Assembly (NCBI RefSeq): GCF_014493765.1
Contig: NZ_JACTVJ010000004.1
Span: forward strand, 806,001-870,000
Origin: Streptomyces polyasparticus
GTDB lineage: Bacteria; Actinomycetota; Actinomycetes; Streptomycetales; Streptomycetaceae
Direction of reading: 5' to 3'
Length of the DNA stretch: 64,000 nt
Of this stretch, positions 7,890 through 15,982 are shown in pieces (within the stretch, counting starts at the first letter, position 1; every line of letters starts with the position of its first letter). A program made the position numbers and the translations under genes. Below the pieces are notes generated by a model. That model worked only from the letters and a program-made list of their open reading frames with translations. It was not told where the DNA came from and did no database searches.

Positions 7890-10505
7890 TCACGCACGGG
7901 CCTGTTCGGCCCTGGTCCGGGCCGTCTGTGGGGCCGCCTCCGCGAGCGGCGTCGGGGCCGCCTCCACGGGCGGCGGTGGGGCTGCGGTCCGTGAACCACC
8001 GCACGCGGCACGGCGGTTGGGCAGAAACGGCAGGCTCGCCCCCTGCGCCGCGCCCAGCGCGAGCAGACAGCCGGCCGTGCCGGTCGCGAGGTCCATGGAC
8101 AGGCGCAGCATCTGGTCGCCGGGGAAGGCGCGGTGGCCCTCGTAGGCCATGGCGTACCAGTCGAGCCCGGCGGTCTGCGCGGCCAGCTGTTCTGCGGGTG
8201 CCCCGCTGCGGGCGAGGTGCCAGACCATGCCGGCCCGCCCGTTGAACAGTCCGGGCTGTGCGTAGTAGCGCAGCCGGGCCGCGGGCGCGACGGCCGCCCG
8301 CGCCCGGGCGAACTCCTCGTCGGCGCGGTGCACGAGGTACTCGTCGAGCACCGCCGCGATCCCGACACTGCCCGCGCCCAGATACGGCATGGTGCGGACG
8401 CCTTCGTCGACGACGAGCGCACCGGACGCATCGGTCACGCAGCGCGCGAGGTCGGCGCGCAGGGCCGCCGCGGCCCGGTCGAGGAACGCGGGGTCCCGCG
8501 TGGACTCGTAAAGGCGCAGGAAGAGCAGCGCGGGTCCGCTGGAGCCGCGCAGGAGTCCGGCGCGCGGCACGGGCAGCCGCGCGGCCGCGATGTCGGCCGC
8601 TTCCAGGGCGAGTTCGCGCAGGGCCGGCCGGTGGACGGCGAGCCGGTCGAGTACGAGGCCGAGTCCCGCGAGGCCGCCGTGCAGATCGGGGGCGAGCCGG
8701 CGCCAGTTCTCGCCGAGCACGCGGCCGGTCAGGTCCAGGGCGCGTTCGGTGTGGCCGAGCTTGTCGAGTACGTACGCGACCCCGGCGAGGCCGTCGTACA
8801 GGCCGAGCGGTGTGCCGTCGGGCGGCGGTTCGGTGCGTTCGAGCAGCCACCGCTCACCTTCTTCGTGGCGCGGGCAGCCGGTCTCGGCGAGCGCGTACAG
8901 GACCCCTGCCGCGCCGTGCGCGAGCCCGAGCCCGCCGCCGTCGGCGAACTGTGCGATGTCGCCGGGGTAGAGGCGGTCCTGGCGTTCAGGTGTGGCGGAC
9001 GCGAGGACCGCCGCGGCGAGCGCGTCACGGATGCGCGGCCAGTCGCCCGCGGCGGGTTCGGCGGGGATACGGGACGGCGCGTCCGGCCCCTCGATCACCC
9101 GTACCGCCTCGTCGAGAAACTCCCCTGGCACATCCGGGAATTGGGCGCGGGCGATCTCCGCCAGGTGTGCCGCCTTGCCCCGGTCCACGGCGAGCAGCGT
9201 CGTCATCGGCACGAACAGCGCGATCTTCATGCAGGCGAGCGCATAGTGGTCGACCTCGAAGCCGCTGCGGTCGGCCGGCGCGAGGAACCCGGGGTGGGCG
9301 ATGGCCTGCCCGCGGTGCTCCTCTACCGGGGTCGCGGCCTCGAAGTCCAGGAGTCTCACGGTGCGTTCGTCCTCGCCGACCATGATGTTGAACATGTGCA
9401 GGTCGTTGAAGACGAGCCCGCGCCCGTGCACGGCGTCGACGGCCCGCTCCACCTCGCGCAGGATGCCGAGCGCCCAGCGCGTGTAGTCCGCGACCGCCCC
9501 GGGGTCGGGCTCGACGGCGAGCAGCGGATGGCGGCGCGCGAAGAAGGAGTTGAGGGTGGTGCCCGGCAGATGGTCCATGACGAGGAAGCGGTGGCCGTCG
9601 ACCTCGAACCAGTCGCGCAAACCGGGCGCGACACCGAGCCCGCCGAGCCGCTCAAGGGCGGCCCGCTCCCGCTCCAGGCGGGACACGGCGTCCGCCCCGT
9701 CGGCGGCGAGACCGGCGTGCGGCCGCGCCTCCTTCAGGACCACTTGTTCCCCGGTCCGGGTGTCGGTGCCCGCGTACACCCCGCCGCCGTTGGAGAAGTG
9801 CAGCGCCTTCTCGATGCGGTACGGCAGGCCGGTGACGGTGGACGCGTTGCGGGCGTCGAGGTGCGGGCGCAGGAACGCGGGCAGCTCCACCCACTCGGGC
9901 AGCCGGAACACGGGCTCTCTGCGGTCGGGCACGAGGGCGCCCTCGGCGTTCTCGATCGCGGGCACGAGCCGGCCGCCCTCGCCGACGCAGTGCCGCTGCA
10001 CGAACGCGCCGTAGCGGACGTAGAGCGGGCCGTCCGCGTACCGCAGATCCGTCAGGATGTACGGGCCCGGCCGACCGCCGAGCAGCTCGTCCAGATCCCG
10101 CAGGACCGCGGCCAGTTCGGCCTCGTCCTTCGGATAGACGGTGACGAACTTGCCGCTCGAACCGCGCTGCGCGTACTTGGAGTTGCGCAGATGCAGCGCG
10201 TGCGGCCCGGGCACGAACTTGAACGGCAGTCCGCGCGGCACGCAGTAGTCCCAGACCACGGCCGCGGTCTTCTCGGCGTTGTCGAGGCAGGCCGAGACAT
10301 GCACCTTCCAGCCCTGCCGGGGCCGGTCGCGGGTGCCGGGGTCGAGGTGCAGCCAGTCCCCCGCGCTCTCGCGGCGCCAGCCCTCGGGTGCGGGCCTGCG
10401 GGCCGCCTCGTACAGCGGGACGGAGCCTGCACGCGAGGTGATCCGGTCCGGTGTCTCGTAGAAGTACCGGTCCGCGAGGCAGAACACCTCGTAGCGCTTG
10501 TCCAT
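7890..10505 (-). CDS. ramC: Class III lanthipeptide synthetase (RamC/AmfT, LanKC)
   Basis: 871 residues, the usual length of LanKC enzymes. Three regions are seen: an N-terminal lyase-like part (about 1-220); a Ser/Thr-kinase-like part with the lysine motif VVLKEARP, catalytic-loop FNDLHMFNIMV (Asp near residue 367) and LLDFEAA; and a C-terminal alpha/alpha-barrel cyclase with Gly-rich repeats such as LYDGLAGVAYVL and GLFNGRAGMVWHL. The enzyme phosphorylates Ser/Thr of RamS, eliminates phosphate and forms the (methyl)lanthionine or labionin rings. The ATG at 10505 has GGAGGGGG just upstream. It is the first gene of the ramC-S-A-B operon, with an inverted repeat at -66 to -90 relative to the start codon. 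Confidence 0.92.
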   Translation of the reverse strand: MDKRYEVFCLADRYFYETPDRITSRAGSVPLYEAARRPAPEGWRRESAGDWLHLDPGTRDRPRQGWKVHVSACLDNAEKTAAVVWDYCVPRGLPFKFVPGPHALHLRNSKYAQRGSSGKFVTVYPKDEAELAAVLRDLDELLGGRPGPYILTDLRYADGPLYVRYGAFVQRHCVGEGGRLVPAIENAEGALVPDRREPVFRLPEWVELPAFLRPHLDARNASTVTGLPYRIEKALHFSNGGGVYAGTDTRTGEQVVLKEARPHAGLAADGADAVSRLERERAALERLGGLGVAPGLRDWFEVDGHRFLVMDHLPGTTLNSFFARRHPLLAVEPDPGAVADYTRWALGILREVERAVDAVHGRGLVFNDLHMFNIMVGEDERTVRLLDFEAATPVEEHRGQAIAHPGFLAPADRSGFEVDHYALACMKIALFVPMTTLLAVDRGKAAHLAEIARAQFPDVPGEFLDEAVRVIEGPDAPSRIPAEPAAGDWPRIRDALAAAVLASATPERQDRLYPGDIAQFADGGGLGLAHGAAGVLYALAETGCPRHEEGERWLLERTEPPPDGTPLGLYDGLAGVAYVLDKLGHTERALDLTGRVLGENWRRLAPDLHGGLAGLGLVLDRLAVHRPALRELALEAADIAAARLPVPRAGLLRGSSGPALLFLRLYESTRDPAFLDRAAAALRADLARCVTDASGALVVDEGVRTMPYLGAGSVGIAAVLDEYLVHRADEEFARARAAVAPAARLRYYAQPGLFNGRAGMVWHLARSGAPAEQLAAQTAGLDWYAMAYEGHRAFPGDQMLRLSMDLATGTAGCLLALGAAQGASLPFLPNRRAACGGSRTAAPPPPVEAAPTPLAEAAPQTARTRAEQARA

Positions 10506-10570
10506 CCCGAGCCCCCTCCTGCGGCGTGGCAACGAGATTTCCACGCCGCCCCGGACGGGGGTAAGTCGCG

Positions 10571-10595
10571 TTTGTCACGACGGCACCGTGACGAA
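10571..10595. promoter_or_regulatory. Inverted repeat upstream of ramC (candidate operator)
   Basis: Half-sites TTTGTCACG and CGTGACGAA are complementary at 8 of 9 positions and separated by 7 bases. Location suggests a site for RamR or another developmental regulator. The binding protein is not identifiable from sequence. Confidence 0.4.
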
Positions 10596-10655
10596 CGCAT
10601 GGGTAACTCCCGTGGTGGCAAAAGGAGTTGATGACGAGGCAGCCGGACACGGAAC

Positions 10656-10682
10656 AAGGGGCCCCTCCATGAGGAGCCCCTT
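10656..10682 (-). terminator. Terminator after the ferredoxin gene
   Basis: An AAGGGGC(T/C)CCTC stem with a 4-base CATG loop and one mismatch. It begins 20 bases beyond the ferredoxin stop and separates that operon from ramC. Confidence 0.65.
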
Positions 10683-10702
10683 GCGCCGTTTGTCGTGACC
10701 GG

Positions 10703-10936
10703 TCAGTCCTCGGGCGGGAACACCGCCTCCCCGGAGCCGAGGAGCGTCAGTGTGATCGCCTCCACCGGGCAGCCTTCGGCCGCCGCGAGGATCTCCTCGT
10801 TCGCATCCGTCTCGGACTCCTTGGGGTGCGACTGGCGTGCGGAGTCGAGGCGGAAACCCTCCGGGGCGTTGGTCGCGCACATACCCGAGCCGATGCACAC
10901 ACCCCGGTCGACCTCGACGTGCCAGCGGTCTCCCAT
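10703..10936 (-). CDS. Single-cluster [3Fe-4S]-type ferredoxin
   Basis: A 77-residue small acidic ferredoxin of the actinobacterial P450-partner type. Cluster ligands visible are Cys14 and Cys20 (CIGSGMC) and Cys56-Pro (AAAEGCPVEA); the missing fourth Cys indicates a 3Fe-4S cluster. Such proteins pass electrons to cytochromes P450 or other oxygenases, but no P450 lies in the window. It is downstream of the aldehyde dehydrogenase with a 7-base gap, so it is co-transcribed and would share the KstR-type operator at 12461-12474. In mycobacteria the KstR regulon also contains a ferredoxin, which fits. Confidence 0.9.
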   Translation of the reverse strand: MGDRWHVEVDRGVCIGSGMCATNAPEGFRLDSARQSHPKESETDANEEILAAAEGCPVEAITLTLLGSGEAVFPPED

Positions 10937-10943
10937 CAGGCAC

Positions 10944-12401
10944 TCACCCCTCGTAGCCGTTCGGCAGGTGGATCATCTTGTTCTCGAAGTACTCGCCGTA
11001 CCCCTCGGGCCCGAACTCGCGCCCGAGGCCGGAGTTCTTGTAGCCGCCGAAGGGGCCGAGCATGTCGAGGCTGAAGGTGTTCACGGAGTACGTGCCGGTG
11101 CGCACCTGGCGGGCGATGTCGATGCCGTGCTCGGTGTCCGCGGTCCAGACGCTGCCGCTCAGACCGTAGTCCGAGTCGTTGGCGATCTTCACGGCATCGG
11201 CCTCGTCGCCGTACGGCAGCAGGCAGATGACCGGTCCGAAGATCTCCTCCTGGGCGATCCGCATCGAGTTGTCCACGCCCCCGAAGAGCGTCGGCTCCAC
11301 GTACCAGCCCTTGTCGATCCCGGCCGGACGCCCGCCGCCGGTGAGGATCTTGGCGCCTTCCTCCTGGCCGATCCGGATGTAGTCGAGGGAGCGCTGCTGC
11401 TGGCGCTTGGCGACCAGCGGGCCGAGCTCGGTGGCCGGGTCGAGCGGGTCACCGACCTTGAGCGCACCGGCGTACGCGGCGAAGGCGTCGGCGAACTCGT
11501 CGTAGCGGGACTGCGGGACGAGGATGCGGGTCTGGGCCACACAGGCCTGCCCGTTGATCATCCAGGCGAAGGGGCCGATGCCCTTGACCGCGGTCTCCGC
11601 GTCGGCGTCCGGCAGGATCACGGCCGCGGACTTGCCGCCGAGCTCCAGGGTCACGCGGGTGAGGTTGCGGGCGCAGACCTCCATGACGCGCTTGCCGGCG
11701 CCGACGGATCCGGTGAAGGAGACCTTGTCCACGCCCGGGTGCGCGACCAGGTACTCGCTGACCTCGCGGTCGGCGGGCAGCACCGAGAGAACACCCTCGG
11801 GCAGCCCCGCCTCGTTGGCGATCTCCGCCAACATGTAGGAGTCCAGGGGCGCTTCGGGCGACGGCTTGAGCACCGCCGTGCAGCCGGCGAGCAGCGCGGG
11901 GCCGAGCTTGGCGGCCGCGGTGAACTGCGGGACGTTCCACGGGATCACGGCGGCGACGACACCGACCGGCTCGCGCCGCACGATGATCTTGCCGAGGATG
12001 CCGTCGCGACGCTCCTCGTACGAGAAGTTGCGGGCGTTGGCGATGGCCGCGTCCCAGGCCATCATCGAGGCGAGGGCCTGCACCATGACACTGGAGGTGT
12101 AGGGCGTGCCGTTCTGGGAGCTGATGAGACGGGCCATCTCCTCGTGCCGCACGAGGATCGCGTCCTTGATCTTGGTGATGACCTCGATCCGCTCGTCGAG
12201 GCTCATCCGGGGCCAGGGGCCCTCGTCGAAGGCCCTGCGCGCGGCGGCGACCGCGCGGTCGACATCGCCCTGGGCGGCGTGCGGCACCCGGCCGATGACC
12301 TCCTCGGTGTGCGGGGAGATCACCTCGATGACGTCCTTGCCGACGGGGTCGATCAACTCCCCGCCGATGAACAGCTTTCCGTGTTCCACGAGCTCGGTCA
12401 T
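10944..12401 (-). CDS. NAD(P)-dependent aldehyde dehydrogenase
   Basis: 485 residues, full length for the ALDH superfamily. Motifs seen: Rossmann segment PWNVPQ, FTGSVGAGK, the general-base motif ELGGKSA, the catalytic cysteine in GQACVAQTRI and the C-terminal EEIFGPV and GPFGGYKNSGLGRE. It oxidises an aldehyde to an acid in the cytosol. Context (a ferredoxin next door and KstR-like control) suggests oxidation of a lipid or sterol side-chain aldehyde, but the substrate is inferred. ATG at 12401 is preceded by GCAGGAGG; a longer in-frame start would run into the operator region. It is divergent from a metallo-beta-lactamase-fold hydrolase. Confidence 0.93.
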   Translation of the reverse strand: MTELVEHGKLFIGGELIDPVGKDVIEVISPHTEEVIGRVPHAAQGDVDRAVAAARRAFDEGPWPRMSLDERIEVITKIKDAILVRHEEMARLISSQNGTPYTSSVMVQALASMMAWDAAIANARNFSYEERRDGILGKIIVRREPVGVVAAVIPWNVPQFTAAAKLGPALLAGCTAVLKPSPEAPLDSYMLAEIANEAGLPEGVLSVLPADREVSEYLVAHPGVDKVSFTGSVGAGKRVMEVCARNLTRVTLELGGKSAAVILPDADAETAVKGIGPFAWMINGQACVAQTRILVPQSRYDEFADAFAAYAGALKVGDPLDPATELGPLVAKRQQQRSLDYIRIGQEEGAKILTGGGRPAGIDKGWYVEPTLFGGVDNSMRIAQEEIFGPVICLLPYGDEADAVKIANDSDYGLSGSVWTADTEHGIDIARQVRTGTYSVNTFSLDMLGPFGGYKNSGLGREFGPEGYGEYFENKMIHLPNGYEG

Positions 12402-12460
12402 GGCCGACTGCCTCCTGCGGGGCGGTTCCTGACACCGTTTCAGACTTTGGCTTCCCGAAC

Positions 12461-12474
12461 TGATACCAGTTCTA
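12461..12474. promoter_or_regulatory. Candidate KstR operator before aldehyde dehydrogenase
   Basis: TGATACCAGTTCTA fits TnnAACnnGTTnnA except TAC for AAC. It lies 60 bases before the dehydrogenase ATG in a locally AT-rich stretch. Confidence 0.55.
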
Positions 12475-12530
12475 GTTAGAGGAGTCGAGAGCTCCAACCA
12501 GGGCTTCGGATGGATGACTTGGGCTACTAC

Positions 12531-12544
12531 TGAAACTAGTTCTA
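12531..12544. promoter_or_regulatory. Candidate KstR operator before MBL-fold hydrolase
   Basis: TGAAACTAGTTCTA fits TnnAACnnGTTnnA at all fixed positions. It is centred 50 bases before the hydrolase ATG. Confidence 0.62.
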
Positions 12545-12587
12545 GTTATAGTGGTCGGGGTTCGGCCAAACGAGAGGCGGCACTTCC

Positions 12588-13625
12588 ATGACGCAGGTGA
12601 CCGAGCACGGCGGCGGGGTCTGGTCGCTCAAGGTGCCGATCCCGGACAACCCCCTCGGCCACACCCTCGTCCACCTCCTCGACACCGACCGCGGCCCGGT
12701 CCTCATCGACACGGGCTGGGACGACCCCGAGTCCTGGGACACCTTGGTCGCGGGTCTGGCCGCGCTCGGCACGGACATCAAGGACATTCACGGCGTGGTG
12801 ATCACCCACCACCACCCCGACCACCACGGCCTGTCGGGCCAGGTGCGGGAGGCGTCCGGCGCGTGGATCGCGATGCACCCCGCCGACACCCATGTCGTAC
12901 GGCGCACGCGCGAGCAGGTCCCGGGCCAGTGGCTGGACTACATCACCGCGAAGCTGACCACGGCCGGCGCGCCCGAGGAGCACCTCGCGCCCATCCACGC
13001 GGCCCGCGAGTCCGGCCGTATGCGCACGGTGCCGGGCCTCAACTCGGCGCTCCCCGACCGGGACATCACCCCGGGCGAGCTCCTCGACCTGGCCGGCCGC
13101 CGGCTGCGCGCGATCTGGACGCCGGGTCACACCCCCGGGCACGTATGCCTGCACCTGGAGGAGGACCACCCCTCGGGCCTGGCCGGAAACGGGCGGCTCT
13201 TCTCGGGCGACCACCTGCTCCCCGAGATCTCCCCGCACATCGGCCTGTACGAGGACCCGTCCGAGGAAACGGTCGCCGACCCGCTCGGGGACTACCTCGA
13301 CTCCCTGGAGCGCATCGGACGCCTCGGCGTCGCGGAGGTCCTGCCGGCCCACCAGTACGCCTTCACGGACGCGGCCGCCCGCGTCCGCCAGCTCCTCGAC
13401 CACCACGAGGAACGCCTCGCGGACCTGCGCCGCCTCCTCGCCGAGCCGCTGACGCCCTGGGACCTGGCAGTCCGCATGGAGTGGAACCGCCCCTGGGACC
13501 AGATCCCGTACGGCTCGAAGAACATCGCCGTATCGGAGGCGGAGGCCCACCTGCGACGCCTGGTGAAGCTGGGGCATGCGGAGGTCGTGGAGGGCTCGGA
13601 CCCGGTGCGGTACGTCAGCCCGTAA
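12588..13625 (+). CDS. Metallo-beta-lactamase-fold hydrolase
   Basis: 345 residues. The metal site HHHPDHHG (about residue 75) is the THxHxDH motif of the superfamily; further ligands are in TPGHTPGH (about 180) and FSGDHLLP. A C-terminal all-alpha extension (about 250-345, winged-helix-like) is typical of LACTB2/glyoxalase-II-like members. It would hydrolyse a thioester or ester, for instance an acyl-CoA or glutathione/mycothiol-type thioester, but this is inferred. ATG at 12588 follows a weak GAGAGGC ribosome binding site. It shares a 186-base divergent promoter region with the aldehyde dehydrogenase, containing two KstR-type sites. Confidence 0.88.
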   Translation: MTQVTEHGGGVWSLKVPIPDNPLGHTLVHLLDTDRGPVLIDTGWDDPESWDTLVAGLAALGTDIKDIHGVVITHHHPDHHGLSGQVREASGAWIAMHPADTHVVRRTREQVPGQWLDYITAKLTTAGAPEEHLAPIHAARESGRMRTVPGLNSALPDRDITPGELLDLAGRRLRAIWTPGHTPGHVCLHLEEDHPSGLAGNGRLFSGDHLLPEISPHIGLYEDPSEETVADPLGDYLDSLERIGRLGVAEVLPAHQYAFTDAAARVRQLLDHHEERLADLRRLLAEPLTPWDLAVRMEWNRPWDQIPYGSKNIAVSEAEAHLRRLVKLGHAEVVEGSDPVRYVSP

Positions 13626-13649
13626 CCAGCCCCTGCGGCGTTTGAGCAG

Positions 13650-13668
13650 ATCCGCACGAAGTGCGGAT
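13650..13668 (+). terminator. Terminator hairpin after the MBL hydrolase
   Basis: A perfect 8-bp stem ATCCGCAC/GTGCGGAT with a GAA loop, 25 bases past the stop. Confidence 0.6.
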
Positions 13669-13877
13669 GCGGGGGTGCAGGGGGCGAAGCCCCCGCGGTC
13701 CCACCCACCCTGGGGGCTCCGCACATGGGGTCCGGGGCGCAGCCCCCCACGCGGTGGAGCCGCACATGTCACAGCCGGGAAGGGGCGGGCAGGGGAAACC
13801 AGCCCGCCGCAGGCGCCCCACCCGCACCCCCACCGCAGCCGCACCCGACGACGAAACCGCCCCACCTGACCGGCCGG
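13669..13877. other. Intergenic GC-rich inverted repeats, no gene seen
   Basis: This stretch holds several short dyads such as GGGGGCGAAGCCCCC and GGGGCGCAGCCCC. They are of the kind common between Streptomyces genes. No credible coding sequence is seen. It ends at the promoter of the cobalamin riboswitch (TACAGT at 13878). Confidence 0.5.
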
Positions 13878-13889
13878 TACAGTAGGCGG

Positions 13890-14075
13890 CGCAATCACCA
13901 CGCCCGTACGGAGGGAAGCCGGTGCGAACCCGGCGCTGACCCGCAACCGTGTGCCGGCCCACAAGGACCGGCGAGCCGGAATGCTCCGCAGAGCGGCGTG
14001 CGTGGCTCCAGTCGCCGAAACCACCGGCGACCGGGACCGTCGAGGTATACGGATCCGGAGCCCGGTGCCTCAAGC
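13890..14075 (+). promoter_or_regulatory. Cobalamin (B12) riboswitch
   Basis: The diagnostic core GGGAAGCCGGTGCGAA...CCGGCGCTGACCCGCAACCGT at 13913-13950 matches the cobalamin aptamer (GGGAAnnnGGTGnnA, then GCnGnCCCGCnACnGT). A B12-box-like GAGCCGGAATGCTCCGC follows at 13973-13989. A TACAGT -10 box at 13878-13883 gives a start near 13890. The aptamer lies 40-220 bases before the first gene of the ECF operon. Adenosyl- or other cobalamin should shut the operon off; the ends of the element and the off mechanism are approximate. Confidence 0.88.
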
Positions 14076-14114
14076 GGCCCGTGCCCGGCCCAGCAGGAGA
14101 GGCACCGTCCGTTC

Positions 14115-15323
14115 ATGAACGCCCGCCGCAGCGCCGCCACACTGGCCGCCGCCACCATGCTCTGCATGGCCGCCGCCCCCGTCGCGACCGCCGACACCGC
14201 GCCTCCCGCGAACCTGCCCTCGGGCCTGTACGGCAAGACGGACCCGAAGTACGACGGCGTCTTCCGCCAGTCGTACGCGCTGCTCGCCCAGGACACCGTC
14301 GGAGTGAAGCCCGCCGCCAAGGCCGTGGACTGGCTGACCGGGCAGGCCTGCGACAACGGTTCGTACGCCGCGTTCCGCGAGGACCCCTCGAAGGCCTGCG
14401 ACGCCAAGACAGTCGTCGACTCCAACTCCACCGCCTCCGCGATCCAGGCGCTCGCCGCGCTCGGCGGCCACGACGCCGAGGTCAAGAAGTCCGTGGAGTG
14501 GCTCCGCTCCGTGCAGAACGAGGACGGCGGCTGGGGCTACAACCCGGGCCTGCCCTCCGACGCCAACTCCACCTCCCTCGTCGTCGGCGCGCTCAAGGCG
14601 GCCGGCCAGAACCCGGCCGAGGTGAAGTCCCAGAAGGACAAGGCCCCGGCCGACGCCCTGGTCGCCCTCTCCATGGACTGCGCCGAAGGCAAGGGCGCCT
14701 TCGGTCTCGCGGACATGAAGACCGGCAAGCTCGCCCCGAACGCCGACGCCACCGCCGCCGGTGTCCTCGGCGGTCTGGAGCAGGGCCTGGTCGTGAAGGC
14801 CGCGGCCAAGTCCGAGCCGGTCAAGTGCGCCAAGGCCGCCGATGCCAAGGCCGCCGCTCAGATCGGTGCCGCGTACCTCGCCGACACCCTCGCCAAGGAC
14901 GGCTACCTCACGTCCTCCATGCCCGGCGCCGAGGACCAGCCCGACTACGGCAACACCGCCGACTCCGTCGTGGCCCTGTCCGCGGCCGGTCTGACCGACC
15001 AGGCGAAGAAGCCCCTGGAGTACCTGGAGAAGAACGGTGCCGCCTGGGCCGAGCAGTCCGGCTCCCCCGCCGCCTACTCCCAGCTGATCTTCGCCGCGCA
15101 CGCGGCCGGCGCCGACCCGAAGGACTTCGGCGGCACCGACCTCGTCACCGCCCTGAACGCCATGGGCCCGGCTCCCGAGAAGGCCGAGTCGGCCGCCGCG
15201 AAGGACGAGAAGAAGGACGAGGACTCCTCGTCCATGAACGTCTGGTGGATCATCGGCGTCTTCTTCGTCGCCAGCGTCGGCGTCGGCTTCCTGATCAGCG
15301 GCCGCAAGAAGAACAGCCTGTGA
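14115..15323 (+). CDS. Secreted, membrane-anchored alpha/alpha-barrel protein (prenyltransferase/squalene-cyclase repeats), putative B12 binder
   Basis: 402 residues. A Sec signal peptide (residues 1-27, ending VATA-DTA) is followed by about five helical repeats of the terpenoid-cyclase/prenyltransferase type, for example QNEDGGWGYNPG, NSTASAIQALAALGG and GNTADSVVALSAAGL. Then come a charged Lys/Glu linker and one C-terminal transmembrane helix (about 375-395) with a basic tail. It lacks the DxDD motif of squalene cyclases, so enzymatic cyclisation is unlikely. The same alpha6/alpha6 fold forms the first domain of animal intrinsic factor and transcobalamin. With a cobalamin riboswitch upstream and an ECF transporter downstream, a cobalamin-binding surface role is my inference. 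ATG at 14115 has AGGAG 15 bases upstream, rather far. Confidence 0.85.
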   Translation: MNARRSAATLAAATMLCMAAAPVATADTAPPANLPSGLYGKTDPKYDGVFRQSYALLAQDTVGVKPAAKAVDWLTGQACDNGSYAAFREDPSKACDAKTVVDSNSTASAIQALAALGGHDAEVKKSVEWLRSVQNEDGGWGYNPGLPSDANSTSLVVGALKAAGQNPAEVKSQKDKAPADALVALSMDCAEGKGAFGLADMKTGKLAPNADATAAGVLGGLEQGLVVKAAAKSEPVKCAKAADAKAAAQIGAAYLADTLAKDGYLTSSMPGAEDQPDYGNTADSVVALSAAGLTDQAKKPLEYLEKNGAAWAEQSGSPAAYSQLIFAAHAAGADPKDFGGTDLVTALNAMGPAPEKAESAAAKDEKKDEDSSSMNVWWIIGVFFVASVGVGFLISGRKKNSL

Positions 15324-15979
15324 GCACGCTCCGGCGCGGCGGCATCGCTCTCCTCGTGGGAGCGGTGCTCGCCGTGCTGTTCGCGGCTCCCGCGCAGGCG
15401 GACGCGTACCGCTACTGGTCGTTCTGGTTCAAGAACGACCAGGGTGCCTGGGCCTACGCCACGCAGGGTCCCGCGACCGCGAAGCCCTCGGACGGCGATG
15501 TGGAGGGCTTCCGGTTCGCCGTGAGCGAGGACTCCGCCGACGCCGCCGAGCCGCGCGGGGCCGCCGACTTCGCCGCCATCTGCGCCGGTACGGAGAAGAA
15601 GGACGGGCAGAAGCGGATCGCGCTCGTCATCGACTTCGGCACCGGCGAGGACGCACCGTCCGGCGAGACCCCGCCGAAGGCCCGTACCGCCTGTGCGCAG
15701 ATCGCCGAGGACGGCACATCGGCCGACGCACTCGCCGCGGTTGCCAAGCCGCTGCGCTACGACAGCAACGCGCTGCTCTGCGCGATCTCCGGCTATCCGA
15801 AGTCCGGCTGCGGTGAGCAGATGTCCGACGCGGGCTCGTCGGACCGGACCGGCGCACCCGCCGCGTCCGAGAACGCGGACGACGACGGCGGCCCGTCCGT
15901 CGGACTGCTCGCCGGCCTGGCCGCGGTGCTCGTGCTCGGCGTGGCAGCGATCTGGCAGGCCCGCCGCCGCAGGGGCTGA
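15320..15979 (+). CDS. SCO2322-family-like membrane-anchored extracellular protein
   Basis: 219 residues, GTG start overlapping the previous stop by 4 bases (GTGA), so translation is coupled. Signal peptide residues 1-28 (ending QADA). The mature N-terminus reads YRYWSFWFKNDQGAW and continues to DGDVEGFRF. This pattern (aromatic YW-F, then G-W/A-Y, then DGDxxxxxF) resembles the end of DUF4430 beta domains such as the second domain of intrinsic factor. One transmembrane helix (about 193-212) and a basic tail anchor it. Four cysteines could form disulphides. I infer it cooperates with the preceding alpha-barrel protein in capturing cobalamin outside the cell. The DUF4430 link is by eye and needs a profile search. 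Confidence 0.75.
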   Translation: MSTLRRGGIALLVGAVLAVLFAAPAQADAYRYWSFWFKNDQGAWAYATQGPATAKPSDGDVEGFRFAVSEDSADAAEPRGAADFAAICAGTEKKDGQKRIALVIDFGTGEDAPSGETPPKARTACAQIAEDGTSADALAAVAKPLRYDSNALLCAISGYPKSGCGEQMSDAGSSDRTGAPAASENADDDGGPSVGLLAGLAAVLVLGVAAIWQARRRRG

Positions 15980-15982
15980 GAC

